From Candidatus Heimdallarchaeota archaeon (GTDB taxonomy: Archaea > Asgardarchaeota > Heimdallarchaeia > Heimdallarchaeales > Heimdallarchaeaceae), in the NCBI GenBank assembly GCA_018238545.1, contig JABCTC010000001.1, forward strand, positions 88,977-152,976: a DNA stretch of 64,000 nucleotides. The letters are read 5' to 3'. Both the position numbers and the translations under genes were made by a program. Positions 1 through 8,587 of the stretch are shown here, piece by piece; the first letter of the stretch is position 1; the number at the start of each line of letters is the position of its first letter. The notes beneath the pieces are model-generated. The model had not been told where the DNA came from. It was given only the letters and a program-made list of their open reading frames with translations, and searched no databases.

Positions 1-867
1 TGAGAAAGCCTTTATCGCTGCAATGTAATCACCTAAGCTTTCGCATAAAGTAGCTCCAGCTTGTTTAACAGCTGTTTTAAGAGAGTTATAGTCAGTTGCA
101 ATTGAACCTGTATGGCTGCTTGCACTTTTCATTCCCGCAACTGTTCTACCTCCTTTGAGGACTACTGTTGGTTTCTTAGCTGCAAGCTTAACAAGCTTAT
201 TGTAAAACGCTCTACCATCAATAACATTTTCGAGATAAACAGTAACAACTTTAGTGTTCTCATCATCGATAAAATACTGGAGAAGATCTGTAAGGTTAAC
301 ATCTATCATGTTGCCTAGATTGGCAAATTTGGAAAAACCTAATCCTTGCCACCACATTTCATAGAGAATCGCTGCTCCGAAAGAACCTGATTGTGTTACT
401 ATACTCACATTGCCTTCAATCGGCGTTTGAACAAAAGAAGCATTCATACCGATGTCAATATTTTGAATTCCAACGCAATTGGGACCAATCAATCTCATAC
501 CTGCATCCAAACTTCTGCGTTTTATCTCTTGTTCAATTCTTTTACCTTCCTCGTTTATCTCTCCAAATCCTGCTGATACGATAATAACCCGTTTAACTTT
601 TTTCTCAATGCATTGATCAATAACAATCGGAACAGCTTTAGAAGGTACTAAAATAATGGCAAGATCTATATCTTTCTCAACATCCAATACAGATGGGTAA
701 CATTTTAACCCGAAAATTTCTGTTGCTTTTGGGTTGATTGGATAGATTTTTGCTTCCAATTTATCATTTTCTAATAAGTTTGCTGTCACTGCATTACCAA
801 ATTTTTTTGGGTCGCTTGTAGCTCCAATAATTGCTATGGATTTAGGATAAAAGAATTGATGAACCAT
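1..867 (-). CDS. ADP-forming acyl-CoA synthetase alpha/CoA-binding region (partial)
   Basis: The reverse strand is open from an ATG at 867 to the window edge (289 codons, no stop), so the 3' part is missing. The protein opens with a Rossmann CoA-binding domain (IGATSDPKKFG, residues 14-24) and continues into a succinyl-CoA-synthetase-like ligase domain with GPNCVG (128-133), TQSGSFG (158-164) and a conserved SSHTG around His252. In ADP-forming acetyl-CoA synthetases the equivalent region carries the phosphorylated histidine. The enzyme converts an acyl-CoA, ADP and phosphate to the acid, CoA and ATP, the usual archaeal way to make ATP from acetyl-CoA. Only the N-terminal part is visible, so a stand-alone alpha subunit cannot be told from a fused alpha-beta enzyme. 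Substrate is unknown. Confidence 0.85.
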   Translation of the reverse strand, partial: MVHQFFYPKSIAIIGATSDPKKFGNAVTANLLENDKLEAKIYPINPKATEIFGLKCYPSVLDVEKDIDLAIILVPSKAVPIVIDQCIEKKVKRVIIVSAGFGEINEEGKRIEQEIKRRSLDAGMRLIGPNCVGIQNIDIGMNASFVQTPIEGNVSIVTQSGSFGAAILYEMWWQGLGFSKFANLGNMIDVNLTDLLQYFIDDENTKVVTVYLENVIDGRAFYNKLVKLAAKKPTVVLKGGRTVAGMKSASSHTGSIATDYNSLKTAVKQAGATLCESLGDYIAAIKAFS

Positions 868-933
868 CTTAATCAATTAGAAGTTATTACCTAACTTTTA
901 TGTTTTTCTCTTCCATCTGAAAATAGAATGTGA

Positions 934-1890
934 TTATTTGAATCCCTTTTGTATGACATATTCGGACAAATCAATATTCAACACTTGAACTACTATACTT
1001 TCTAACATGGTAAAATCTTCCATAGGTTGTACCAACTCGTTTAGTACTTCAATTTCTCTTCTAGCTTCATGTTGACTTTCATCTTTTGCAATAATCATCG
1101 AGTAGATATACTGATCATCTGTCTTAATTATGTACTTATAATCACCAGAAACCATGTATTGCAACATCCCTGTTTTCCCAAATAACCTTTGACTAAAACT
1201 TTCAATTGCAGCTAGAAATCCTGCTAATAAAGAAGGATCTTCCTCAAGCCCAATTTTGTCAATCTCAAGCAGAGGAAAACCATCAATATCTGCAATCATA
1301 AACATAAGTGGGTCTATTTTTCTTTTTGTAGCAAGTTTTGCGGTGTTATTCTTTAACCAGTTTAGAGCATTATGTACATTTTCACCAGTTTTCATGCTAG
1401 TTTTAAAAAATTGATAGGAAGCATTTTCTTTCTTTGCTAAATTATACAAACCCAAGTGATTTATAATCGATTCTAGGTCTAGACTTTCCTTTAAATCTGC
1501 TTTATTGCATAAGAACAAGATTAAGAATTCATCACGATTATCTTTGAGATCGACAATTCGCCAAAATTCTTCTTTAGCTTCATCAAAACTCTCTGGGTCA
1601 GCTGAATCTATCATGAATACTAAACCATAAGCTAATTTTACATAAGATTCCCAAATTGTTTTTCGATAAGATATATGACCTCCAAGATCGAAAATATCAA
1701 ATCTTGCATCTCCTATGTCTGTAGTTTCGAATTGCAAACCCATTGTAGGTTTGGTTTCCTCGAATTTACCAGTCATTATTCGCTTAACAAACGAAGATTT
1801 TCCTGCTTGAGATAAACCTATTACAACTAATGGGATGCCTTTCTTATCAAATTTCATCGCAGTAGGTGCATTCTTCATCTTATCTAACAA
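934..1890 (-). CDS. Arf-like small GTPase with C-terminal longin/roadblock-like domain
   Basis: Residues 20-190 form a small GTPase: P-loop GLSQAGKS (25-32), switch I PTMGLQFE (48-55) resembling the Arf PTIGFNVE, G3 DLGGH (68-72) and G4 NKAD (129-132). The Arf/Ras catalytic Gln after DxGG is His72. Residues about 193-300 form a second alpha/beta domain with an ADIDGFPLLEI start and a GDYKYIIK strand. I read it as longin- or roadblock-like, by pattern only. Such GTPases are a known Asgard eukaryote-like feature, and the fused domain could act in GTP sensing or membrane recruitment (inference). The first start is a TTG at 1890; an in-frame ATG at 1878 would give 314 aa. No N-terminal myristoylation glycine is seen. 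Confidence 0.85.
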   Translation of the reverse strand: MLDKMKNAPTAMKFDKKGIPLVVIGLSQAGKSSFVKRIMTGKFEETKPTMGLQFETTDIGDARFDIFDLGGHISYRKTIWESYVKLAYGLVFMIDSADPESFDEAKEEFWRIVDLKDNRDEFLILFLCNKADLKESLDLESIINHLGLYNLAKKENASYQFFKTSMKTGENVHNALNWLKNNTAKLATKRKIDPLMFMIADIDGFPLLEIDKIGLEEDPSLLAGFLAAIESFSQRLFGKTGMLQYMVSGDYKYIIKTDDQYIYSMIIAKDESQHEARREIEVLNELVQPMEDFTMLESIVVQVLNIDLSEYVIQKGFK

Positions 1891-2142
1891 CTTCCCTTTC
1901 AGACATACTTTTATTTCTATTGATATTATTCGTTAGTACAAAATAAAGTTATCTTAATTTGCAATTAGTTTGTTCTTTAATATAAAAAGAAAATTCATTA
2001 AAGAAAAACTGAAACAAAGGTATTAGCTCTCTAAATCACAAATCAATTTTGTCGGTATTTACACCGTGTAAGTTTTGAGGAAAGAGATATATACAACATT
2101 TCACTATTGTATGCTGTACTCGCTGATAGGGTGTGTAAGAAT

Positions 2143-4890
2143 ATGAATAGACAGAATTTAATGAAAACAACTTTCATTATTCTACTTTTGACACTTTCTA
2201 TGATTGGGGTTTCTAATCAAGCTGCTCAAGCTCTAAATTACACTCAAGACCCCTCTACTGAAGAAGTGCAACAAGTAGCAACTGAACCGGCACAAGATCA
2301 AATAGGATTGCAAGACGCGGCTGATACAATTGAAATCTGGATTGTGCAAGATTTTGTGATAACGGTATATGATTTGGCATTGATGGAATGTCATGTGCTA
2401 AGTCTTTATGGAATTGAAATTGAAGCGGATATAGAAGTATGGATACAATATGACAATGGTAGTGTTTTCCTTATCTATCAAGAATCAAGAATACTGTTTC
2501 CTTACTTGGAATATATCTTTAATGTAAATCATACTTTCACGTTAGTAGGTTTCCATTTAGTTAATCTCAAAGTAATGGATATAACAAATAATCAAGAAGT
2601 TACAACAGAGTGCCAATGGGAAGTTATTGATGGTTACGTAGAACTAGCTATTATTCAAGACTACGAAGCTCAAGTCGGAATAGAGGTTAAGATGGAATTT
2701 TATATCTATAATGGGTATCCAGTAGCAAGGGAATATTTCATTGAAGTATTTCTTGATGATGGTTCGGGTCCAATACAAATACATATTGAAACGACAATTA
2801 TTGCAGCATATGATGTACTGATAATAGTAGTTTACTGGACCTTTTCTGTAGCGGGATATTATGAGGTAATGCTAAGAGTTGCTGATGTACCTGAAACAAA
2901 TGAATGGTTTTCTTATTGCCACTGGGAGGTTATGGATGGTTTCATAGATATAATAATTGAGCAAAATTATGAAGCATGGATTGGCATTGAGGAAAGGATA
3001 CAGTTCTGGGTTTACAACTACTATGCTATCGATATTACTGCTGACATCTCTGTTTGGATTGACAACGGAACACATGTAATTCAGATATGTTCTAGAACGG
3101 ATGTAGTAATATATGCTGGAACGTATTTTGTGGATGAAATTTTCTACACATTCATCTATGAAGGATTCTGGGAACTTTATGTAGAAGTTTTTGTAATTGA
3201 ACTCGATATTACGTGGATAGAATTTTGTCCAGAAGGATGGTATGTTTATGGTGGGTTCATAGATGTTTGGATCTACCAACGGTACGAAGTTTTCATTCTT
3301 GAAGAAGCTATAATGTATTGTTGGGTCATAAGTAATTACGCAGTTGATCGTGATATAGCTATTGAAGTGTGGATAAGTAATGCAACGCATAACATCTTGA
3401 TATATGGAGAAACTATGGTTATTACTCCTGGAGAAATGTATAACTTCACGGTATTTTGGACGTTCTTTTACGTGGATTATTGGGATGTAAAACTAGTTGT
3501 TATTGATTTATTCTCAGGAGAGCTGTATGTTGACTACTGTTATTGGTATGTTTATGGAGGATATTTTGATCTCTATATTTACCAAGAATACTATGGATTA
3601 ATCTCTGAAGATCTCTGGATGAGATTTGAGATATATAATTACTACGAAGTAGATAAGACCGTAGAAATTGAAATACTCATCTTCGATGGTGTAAATTATG
3701 TTCAAGTGTATTATATTGTGGACATTGTCAACTCACTTACATTTTGGATCTTGGATCTTTGTTACATATTTGAAGCCGCTGGATATTATGACGTGATACT
3801 AATTGTGACGGAAGTGGATACGGGAGAAGTGTGGATAGAATATTGTTGGTGGTACATCTATGCTGAATATCTAGATATCTGGATTGTCCAAGATATGGAA
3901 GCTTCAGTTGGTGAAGAGGTCCTTATGGAATTCTGGATAGTAAACTACTACTCAATTGAAATGGATTTGACAGTTCAAGTATGGATAAATGATGGAACGG
4001 ATAATGTCTTAGTTTATACTGACACCTCGGTGATAATTGCAGCTAATGGTATTTACTCATTCACGTTGCCTTATACATTCTTATACGCAGGATTTTACAC
4101 CATAACCTTAATTGTAATAGATGTAACAGGTGCTCAATGGTTTGAATACTGTAGATGGGATGTCTATGATGGATTCATTGATGTCTGGATAATTCAAGAC
4201 TATGAAGCTGTTGTAGGACAAGAAGTATGGATGGTATTCTACGCACAGAGTTACTATGGATATGATGTACCCATCTATATAGAAGTGAGAATAGACACGG
4301 GATACGGAATTATAATACTTTATTCAGACACCTTAGATATACTAGCTGGTCAACTACTAATGTGGAATCTAAGTTATATATTCTTGGACCCAGGAATATT
4401 CCAAATCTACTTTGTAATTGTTGAATTACAAACGGGTAATGTTTGGACTGCAGAATGTCGCTGGTATATCCACGATGATGGCTGGTTAGACATATGGATT
4501 GAACAAGGCTTCTATGGAGAAGTAGGAATAAACTATACTATGCAGTTTGGTGTGGGTAATCTGTTCTCAATAGATAAGAATCTGAATCTTGTAGTAAAAA
4601 TAGTTCAAGGAGCTGACTCTTGGATAGCGCATAATGAAACGAAATTGGTATTATCGATGACAACCTATGACTTCTACGTCTATTGGGTATTTGTGAACGA
4701 AGGTTGGTATGACGTTTACTTCATAGTTACTGATGTCACCACTGGAACCGTTAAAATAGTTGATTGCTGGTGGAAGATCGAGAAACCCGTTATACCTGAA
4801 TTCGGTGTCATAACTCTATTACCGTTACTAGGCGCTCTTTCTGCAGCGGTTTATTTAGCATTCAGAAGGAAAAGAAAACTAACTCACTAA
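2143..4890 (+). CDS. Large secreted, membrane-anchored beta-repeat surface protein
   Basis: An N-terminal signal peptide (hydrophobic TFIILLLTLSMIGV) is followed by eight imperfect repeats of roughly 90-100 residues. Each starts near a D-[IV]-W-I-x-Q-x-[YF]-E motif and ends near C-x-W-x-[VI]. Examples are DGFIDVWIIQDYEAVVG and ECRWYIHDDGWLDIWI. The pattern fits Ig-like beta-sandwich modules. The protein is very rich in Trp, Tyr, Phe and acidic residues and carries mainly one Cys per repeat. The C terminus has PEFG, a hydrophobic segment and a basic RRKRK tail, a membrane anchor or archaeosortase-type sorting signal. An upstream ATG at 2107 is unlikely because a TATA-like element lies at about 2086-2095. 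The ATG at 2143 follows a GGTG. Probable S-layer or adhesion protein; no family recognised. Confidence 0.75.
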   Translation: MNRQNLMKTTFIILLLTLSMIGVSNQAAQALNYTQDPSTEEVQQVATEPAQDQIGLQDAADTIEIWIVQDFVITVYDLALMECHVLSLYGIEIEADIEVWIQYDNGSVFLIYQESRILFPYLEYIFNVNHTFTLVGFHLVNLKVMDITNNQEVTTECQWEVIDGYVELAIIQDYEAQVGIEVKMEFYIYNGYPVAREYFIEVFLDDGSGPIQIHIETTIIAAYDVLIIVVYWTFSVAGYYEVMLRVADVPETNEWFSYCHWEVMDGFIDIIIEQNYEAWIGIEERIQFWVYNYYAIDITADISVWIDNGTHVIQICSRTDVVIYAGTYFVDEIFYTFIYEGFWELYVEVFVIELDITWIEFCPEGWYVYGGFIDVWIYQRYEVFILEEAIMYCWVISNYAVDRDIAIEVWISNATHNILIYGETMVITPGEMYNFTVFWTFFYVDYWDVKLVVIDLFSGELYVDYCYWYVYGGYFDLYIYQEYYGLISEDLWMRFEIYNYYEVDKTVEIEILIFDGVNYVQVYYIVDIVNSLTFWILDLCYIFEAAGYYDVILIVTEVDTGEVWIEYCWWYIYAEYLDIWIVQDMEASVGEEVLMEFWIVNYYSIEMDLTVQVWINDGTDNVLVYTDTSVIIAANGIYSFTLPYTFLYAGFYTITLIVIDVTGAQWFEYCRWDVYDGFIDVWIIQDYEAVVGQEVWMVFYAQSYYGYDVPIYIEVRIDTGYGIIILYSDTLDILAGQLLMWNLSYIFLDPGIFQIYFVIVELQTGNVWTAECRWYIHDDGWLDIWIEQGFYGEVGINYTMQFGVGNLFSIDKNLNLVVKIVQGADSWIAHNETKLVLSMTTYDFYVYWVFVNEGWYDVYFIVTDVTTGTVKIVDCWWKIEKPVIPEFGVITLLPLLGALSAAVYLAFRRKRKLTH

Positions 4891-4920
4891 TCTCTTTTTC
4901 TTTTTTTCTTTTTTATTTTA
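4891..4920 (+). terminator. T-rich terminator after the surface protein gene
   Basis: A thymine-dominated tract directly follows the stop codon of the repeat protein. It matches the hairpin-free U-tract terminators typical of archaea. The call rests on base composition and position only. Confidence 0.5.
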
Positions 4921-4940
4921 ATAATTTCTAATACCATTGC

Positions 4941-5020
4941 AATAGATCTTTAAAATTCGTTTTTCGCTTGATTCTATCTTATATGGCGGACTAAAATGAT
5001 AAGATTTTTTGTAACAGGAT
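4941..5020 (+). repeat. Decayed duplicate of the SDR promoter and start (copy A)
   Basis: This 80-bp stretch matches 5861-5940 without gaps at 69 of 80 positions. It carries the same promoter region and the same gene start: copy A reads MIRFFVTGS then stop, while the functional gene reads MKKYFVTGS. It is a relic of the 5' end of the downstream SDR gene. The MNT/HEPN pair lies exactly between the two copies. Confidence 0.8.
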
Positions 5021-5096
5021 CTTGAAGAAGTGTAAGTAATTCTTCAAATGTAGGTTCTTCCTCTTCTTTCCACATAGCGAACAATTTTTCTTTCAC
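4974..5096 (-). CDS. Possible 40-aa acidic micro-protein
   Basis: A short reverse-strand frame starts at GTG 5096, with an internal ATG at 5075, and reads VKEKLFAMWKEEEEPTFEEL and onward to a TAG at 4974. Its first half looks like an ordinary amphipathic helical protein. Its last 15 residues, however, run antisense through the decayed SDR duplicate, so that end may be accidental. It could be a remnant brought in with the toxin-antitoxin cassette. Support is weak. Confidence 0.2.
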   Translation of the reverse strand: MKEKLFAMWKEEEEPTFEELLTLLQDPVTKNLIILVRHIR

Positions 5097-5162
5097 AGTT
5101 TATAACTATTATTCAGATTCTATTAAGTGAAAGAATTTTTATATTAAGATTGTGAGTAGAAG

Positions 5163-5489
5163 ATGATTAGATTGACAACCATTGAATCAAAAGAAGATGA
5201 TAAGGTTACTCTTTATCTAGAAACTTTAAGGAAATATCAAGAAGAAATCGAACAAAAGTTCAAAGTTAACTATCTAGGTATTTTTGGTTCATTTGTTAGG
5301 TCCGAGCAGAAAGAATGTAGTGATATTGATATTTTAGTTGAATTCTTTGAAACTCCTAGTCTATTTCAATTTATTCGATTAGAAAACTACTTGAGTGAAA
5401 TACTAGAAATAAAAGTAGATTTGGTAATGAAAGAAGCTCTCAAACACAACATAGGAAAGAGGATTCTCAAGGAGGTTATAGAAGTATGA
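5163..5489 (+). CDS. MNT-type nucleotidyltransferase antitoxin
   Basis: This 108-aa protein carries the minimal nucleotidyltransferase signature GIFGSFVRSEQKECSDIDIL: Gly-Ser, a following Arg, and the Asp-x-Asp metal pair of the polymerase-beta fold. In MNT/HEPN modules the MNT protein neutralises its HEPN partner by adding AMP residues near the RNase site. It overlaps the HEPN gene by four bases (ATGA), so the two are almost certainly co-translated. A TATA-like TTTTTATATT sits about 25 bp upstream of the start. The pair is bounded by the 80-bp direct repeats at 4941 and 5861, which suggests gain by insertion or recombination. Confidence 0.88.
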   Translation: MIRLTTIESKEDDKVTLYLETLRKYQEEIEQKFKVNYLGIFGSFVRSEQKECSDIDILVEFFETPSLFQFIRLENYLSEILEIKVDLVMKEALKHNIGKRILKEVIEV

Positions 5490-5851
5490 ATTCTAAACGA
5501 ATATACAGTGATTATTTAGAAGACATTATTGAATCAATTTTGAAAATTGAGGAATTTACAAAAGACATGAACTACATTCAATTCAAAGATGATTCAAAGA
5601 CATCATATGCAGTCATTCGAGCTTTTGAAATTATCGGAGAAGCAGCAAAAAAAATCCCAAATGAAATAAAGTACAAATATGCAAATCTCCCATGGAAAGA
5701 AATAGCAGGAATGAGAGATAAGCTAATACATGCATATTTTGGTGTGAATCTAGAAGTGGTCTGGAAAACAGTAATACAAGATATTCCTCATTTGAAACCT
5801 TTAGTTCTGGAAGTCATAAATGAGGAGAAAAAAGACAAAAACTCATCATAA
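5486..5851 (+). CDS. HEPN-domain (DUF86) RNase toxin
   Basis: This 121-aa all-helical protein contains the HEPN catalytic motif R-x4-H in MRDKLIHAYFGVN near residue 80, and IGEAAKKIP, which is typical of the DUF86 branch. HEPN toxins cleave RNA as dimers and are held in check by the adjacent MNT protein. The start overlaps the end of the MNT gene. It is full length with no missing catalytic residues, so the module looks functional rather than decayed. Confidence 0.88.
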   Translation: MNSKRIYSDYLEDIIESILKIEEFTKDMNYIQFKDDSKTSYAVIRAFEIIGEAAKKIPNEIKYKYANLPWKEIAGMRDKLIHAYFGVNLEVVWKTVIQDIPHLKPLVLEVINEEKKDKNSS

Positions 5852-5860
5852 TGACAATAC

Positions 5861-5940
5861 AATAAATTTTTAAAATTCATTTTTTGTTTGATTCTATCTT
5901 ATATGGTGAACTAAAATGAAAAAATATTTTGTAACTGGAT
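5861..5940 (+). repeat. 80-bp direct repeat, functional copy B
   Basis: This stretch is the intact counterpart of 4941-5020. It holds the leader (GGTGA before the ATG at 5916) and the first codons of the SDR gene. The 920-bp offset between the copies brackets the MNT/HEPN genes. Confidence 0.8.
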
Positions 5941-6872
5941 CGTATGGCCAAATAGGCATGGATTTGATTCCCGCAATGTTAGAACGTTATGGAAAAGAAA
6001 ACGTTGTAGCCACTGGCCGAAAAAAGATTAATCCTACATTCAAAGAATTAGATGTTATCTATCACCGTTTAGACGTTAGGGATGAGTATGGTCTTCGAAA
6101 TCTGTTAGTTGAATATGATATTGATATCATCTTACATAATGCTTCAGTTTTATCTGCAACTGGTGAGAAAAATCCTCAGTTAGCTCATTCAATAAACTTT
6201 GAAGGTTTTTATAACGTTCTAGAAGCATCTAGAGAATTAAACATTGAGCAGCTATTTGTTCCCTCCTCTATCGCTGCTTTTGGACCCACGACCCCCTTGG
6301 TGAATACCCCTAATACAACTATAATGGAACCCTCTAGTATTTACGGGATTTCGAAAGTTTATATTGAATTAATGGGTAGTTATTATAACAAAAAATATGG
6401 TCTGAATTTCAGGAGCTTAAGATATCCTGGTGTTCTAAGTCCTGAAGAACCAGGAGGTGGCACAACAGATTATGCTATCTGGATTTTCTATGAAGCTCTC
6501 AAGAACATGAAATATACTTGTTTCTTAAGTGCAGACGTTACCTTGCCTATGATGATGATGTCAGACTGCTTAAAATCAACTTTTGACTTGATAGAAGCTG
6601 ATGATTCCAAGCTCAAACATCGATCATTTAATGTTACAGGTATGAGTTTCAATCCAGAAGAACTAGCCAATGAAATCAACAAATACCTCCCTGATTTCAA
6701 AATCGATTATGAGCCTGATTTCCGCGATGCTCTCGCTCGTTCTTGGCCTCAATCACTTGATGATAGTGTTGCAAGAGAAGAATGGGGTTGGGAACCTGAG
6801 TTGCCTTTTGAGAAAATGGTTCCAGCTATGTTAGATGGTGTTAGTGAGAGATTAGGTATTTCTTACAAATAA
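5916..6872 (+). CDS. NAD-dependent SDR-type L-threonine 3-dehydrogenase-like epimerase
   Basis: This extended short-chain dehydrogenase (318 aa) has the nucleotide-binding motif TGSYGQIG (7-14) and the catalytic pair Y143-x3-K147 (YGISK), with Ser117/118 before it. The run PGGGTTDYAIWIFYEAL and the LPMMMMSDCLK segment match the SDR form of L-threonine 3-dehydrogenase found in Thermoplasma and some bacteria. That enzyme oxidises L-threonine to 2-amino-3-oxobutyrate with NAD+. A sugar-nucleotide epimerase is the alternative. The gene stands alone, with its 5' end duplicated upstream. A T-rich tract after 6872 probably terminates it. Confidence 0.75.
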   Translation: MKKYFVTGSYGQIGMDLIPAMLERYGKENVVATGRKKINPTFKELDVIYHRLDVRDEYGLRNLLVEYDIDIILHNASVLSATGEKNPQLAHSINFEGFYNVLEASRELNIEQLFVPSSIAAFGPTTPLVNTPNTTIMEPSSIYGISKVYIELMGSYYNKKYGLNFRSLRYPGVLSPEEPGGGTTDYAIWIFYEALKNMKYTCFLSADVTLPMMMMSDCLKSTFDLIEADDSKLKHRSFNVTGMSFNPEELANEINKYLPDFKIDYEPDFRDALARSWPQSLDDSVAREEWGWEPELPFEKMVPAMLDGVSERLGISYK

Positions 6873-6972
6873 TCCTTCCTTTCTTCTATTTTTCTTTTTA
6901 TTTACAATGGTTTAAAAATGCCTATGAGCTAATTTCAGGAGAAGAAGTTAAATTCTTCAGGGGCATTTCAAC

Positions 6973-8466
6973 ATGAAAAAAGGCTGGAAAATCGTTTTAG
7001 GGATTTCATTAGGATTAATTTTTATTGTCTCTTCGTTATTAGTAGTTCAAATGATTTGAATAACCACGGTAGATTATGAATGGTTGGAAGGAGAACCTGA
7101 AGACTATGGATTCAAATGGAATAAAATAGCTGCTACACGTCTTGTTGCCGAACAGATGCCCTATCTATCTTAGAAGTGTGCTTATCTTACGCACGTCATG
7201 AAACTTGGTCAAACTTGCCAGAGGCGGTCTAACCGTCGTTTAAGTGGGTCCCCTCACGTGCGTTGAGGGGAAGAATCATGAGGATCATGATTGGGAAAGG
7301 AATGAAGGGAGTGCGCATTTACTCCGACAACATTCCTGTCATTGCGCTTCGTGCTGTATGGTTCAAGCTTTATTAACTGAGGGATAAGTGTTCAAACACT
7401 TGCGAACCATAAACATGACGAGTTTTCGCCAAGCACTACCCATATATCAGCACTTTCCTATATAAACTCGTAGAAAAATGGGAGAAAATTAGAGAGGTAT
7501 TAACCATCATCACCTCAACATGCAATGATGAAAGCTCAGAGACTTCTGGCAAGATTGAATAAGATTTTAATCAGCTGTTGCTTACGGCTCAATGATGGGA
7601 CGTACTATGGAGCTAATCATATACATTCAGCATCAAAAAGTTTCATATCGGCGTTGATAGGTATAGCAATAAGAGAAGGTTACTTAACGGATTTGGATCA
7701 AAAGATACAAGATTACTTCCCAGAATATGTCGATTTAGCTCTAGAATCAATCAAGCAAGATATCACCATTCGTCACTTACTACAGATGAAAGCTGGATTT
7801 AATTTCAATGATTCAGCTGATGAATGGTATGATTATGCTTACAGTGCAAATTGGGTTAACTATGCTTTATCCTTACCTTTAACACATGATCCAGGAGAAA
7901 ATTGGCATTATTGTACACCTCAATCAAACTTGCTTTCTGTAATATTGACAAGAGCAACTAACATGAGCACAAAAGCCTTTGCTGACCAATTTCTTTTCGG
8001 TCCAATGAATATATCAATAAATTACTGGAGACAAGATCCTCAAGGTTACTACACTGGTGGGCATGAGATGTACTTTACTCCGAGGGATTTAGCACAATTT
8101 GGTCTACTTTATCTTAATAATGGTTCATTAAACGGAGAACAGATTGTTCCTGCTGAATGGGTGATAGAGTCTACTCAAGATTACGCTGTTGGTTTGGTAG
8201 AAACTGATGTTGCAATGACTGGTGGATTGGAATCTGATTTCTATAAAGGCACTGGCTATGGTTACCAATGGTGGTTGAAAGAAATGAGAGGGTACCGATC
8301 TTATTCGGCTCGTGGTCTTGGTGGTCAGTTTGTTTTCTGTTTTCCAGAACTAGATATGGTTGTTGTTACAACAGCTTCTGGAGATATTGTCAATGCCTAT
8401 CCTGGACAATATGAAGGAATAATTGACTTAATTGAATACAATATTTTGGGATCGATAATAGATTAA
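6973..8466 (+). pseudogene. Disrupted serine hydrolase (beta-lactamase class C/esterase family)
   Basis: An N-terminal anchor starts at 6973 (MKKGWKIVLGISLG...), meets an in-frame TGA at 7057-7059, continues as hydrolase-like sequence (DYEWLEGEPEDYGF) and stops at TAG 7171. After about 400 bp of unrelated structured DNA the gene resumes near 7585 (NDGTYYGANHIHSASKSF). The downstream part holds SxxK (SASK, the nucleophile motif), Y-C-T in the second-motif position and GLGGQF near the C terminus. A start at 7525 gives a 313-aa open frame, but its first 20 or so residues look like translated insertion. About 30 residues usually found before SxxK are missing. The hydrolase is probably inactive, although the 3' frame is undamaged. 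Confidence 0.75.
7172..7585 (+). other. Structured, GC-richer insertion inside the hydrolase gene
   Basis: This segment has no coding similarity and is dense in inverted repeats. Examples are CCCCTCA/TGAGGGG at 7249-7269, AATCATGA/TCATGATT just after it, AAGTGT/ACACTT near 7388-7403 inside a TATGGTTC/GAACCATA stem, and ACGAGTTT/AAACTCGT enclosing about 7420-7472. It begins TTAGAAGT, then a GTGC/GCAC hairpin, then TCATG, and ends near GCTTACGG. Those are the same blocks, in the same order, that open and close the RNA-like elements at 29082 and 48548. It could be a non-autonomous mobile element (for example IS200/IS605-derived) or an inserted structured RNA. The boundaries are approximate. Confidence 0.5.
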
Positions 8467-8587
8467 CTTCTGTTTTATTTGCATTTTTTAGATATCTAAA
8501 ATATGATTACTATTTCAGTTAATCATAGCTTGGGTTGTCCGGCTTTAAACAGATTTCTTTATATATATTCAATAAGAGAATGCAACT

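Noticed and set aside
2872..3390. 172-codon reverse open frame inside the surface repeat gene
   Set aside because: It is antisense to a strongly repetitive coding region, and its Tyr/Ile/Asn-rich sequence mirrors the sense codons. No start signal or homology.
7057..7059. In-frame TGA as a selenocysteine or reassigned codon
   Set aside because: TGA is an ordinary stop for many genes here, no SECIS-like hairpin is evident, and the gene is broken again by TAG and an insertion just after.
7172..7585. Group II intron in the hydrolase gene
   Set aside because: The GTGTG-like start is suggestive, but no domain V hairpin is visible near the right end, and removing the segment does not restore a full hydrolase.
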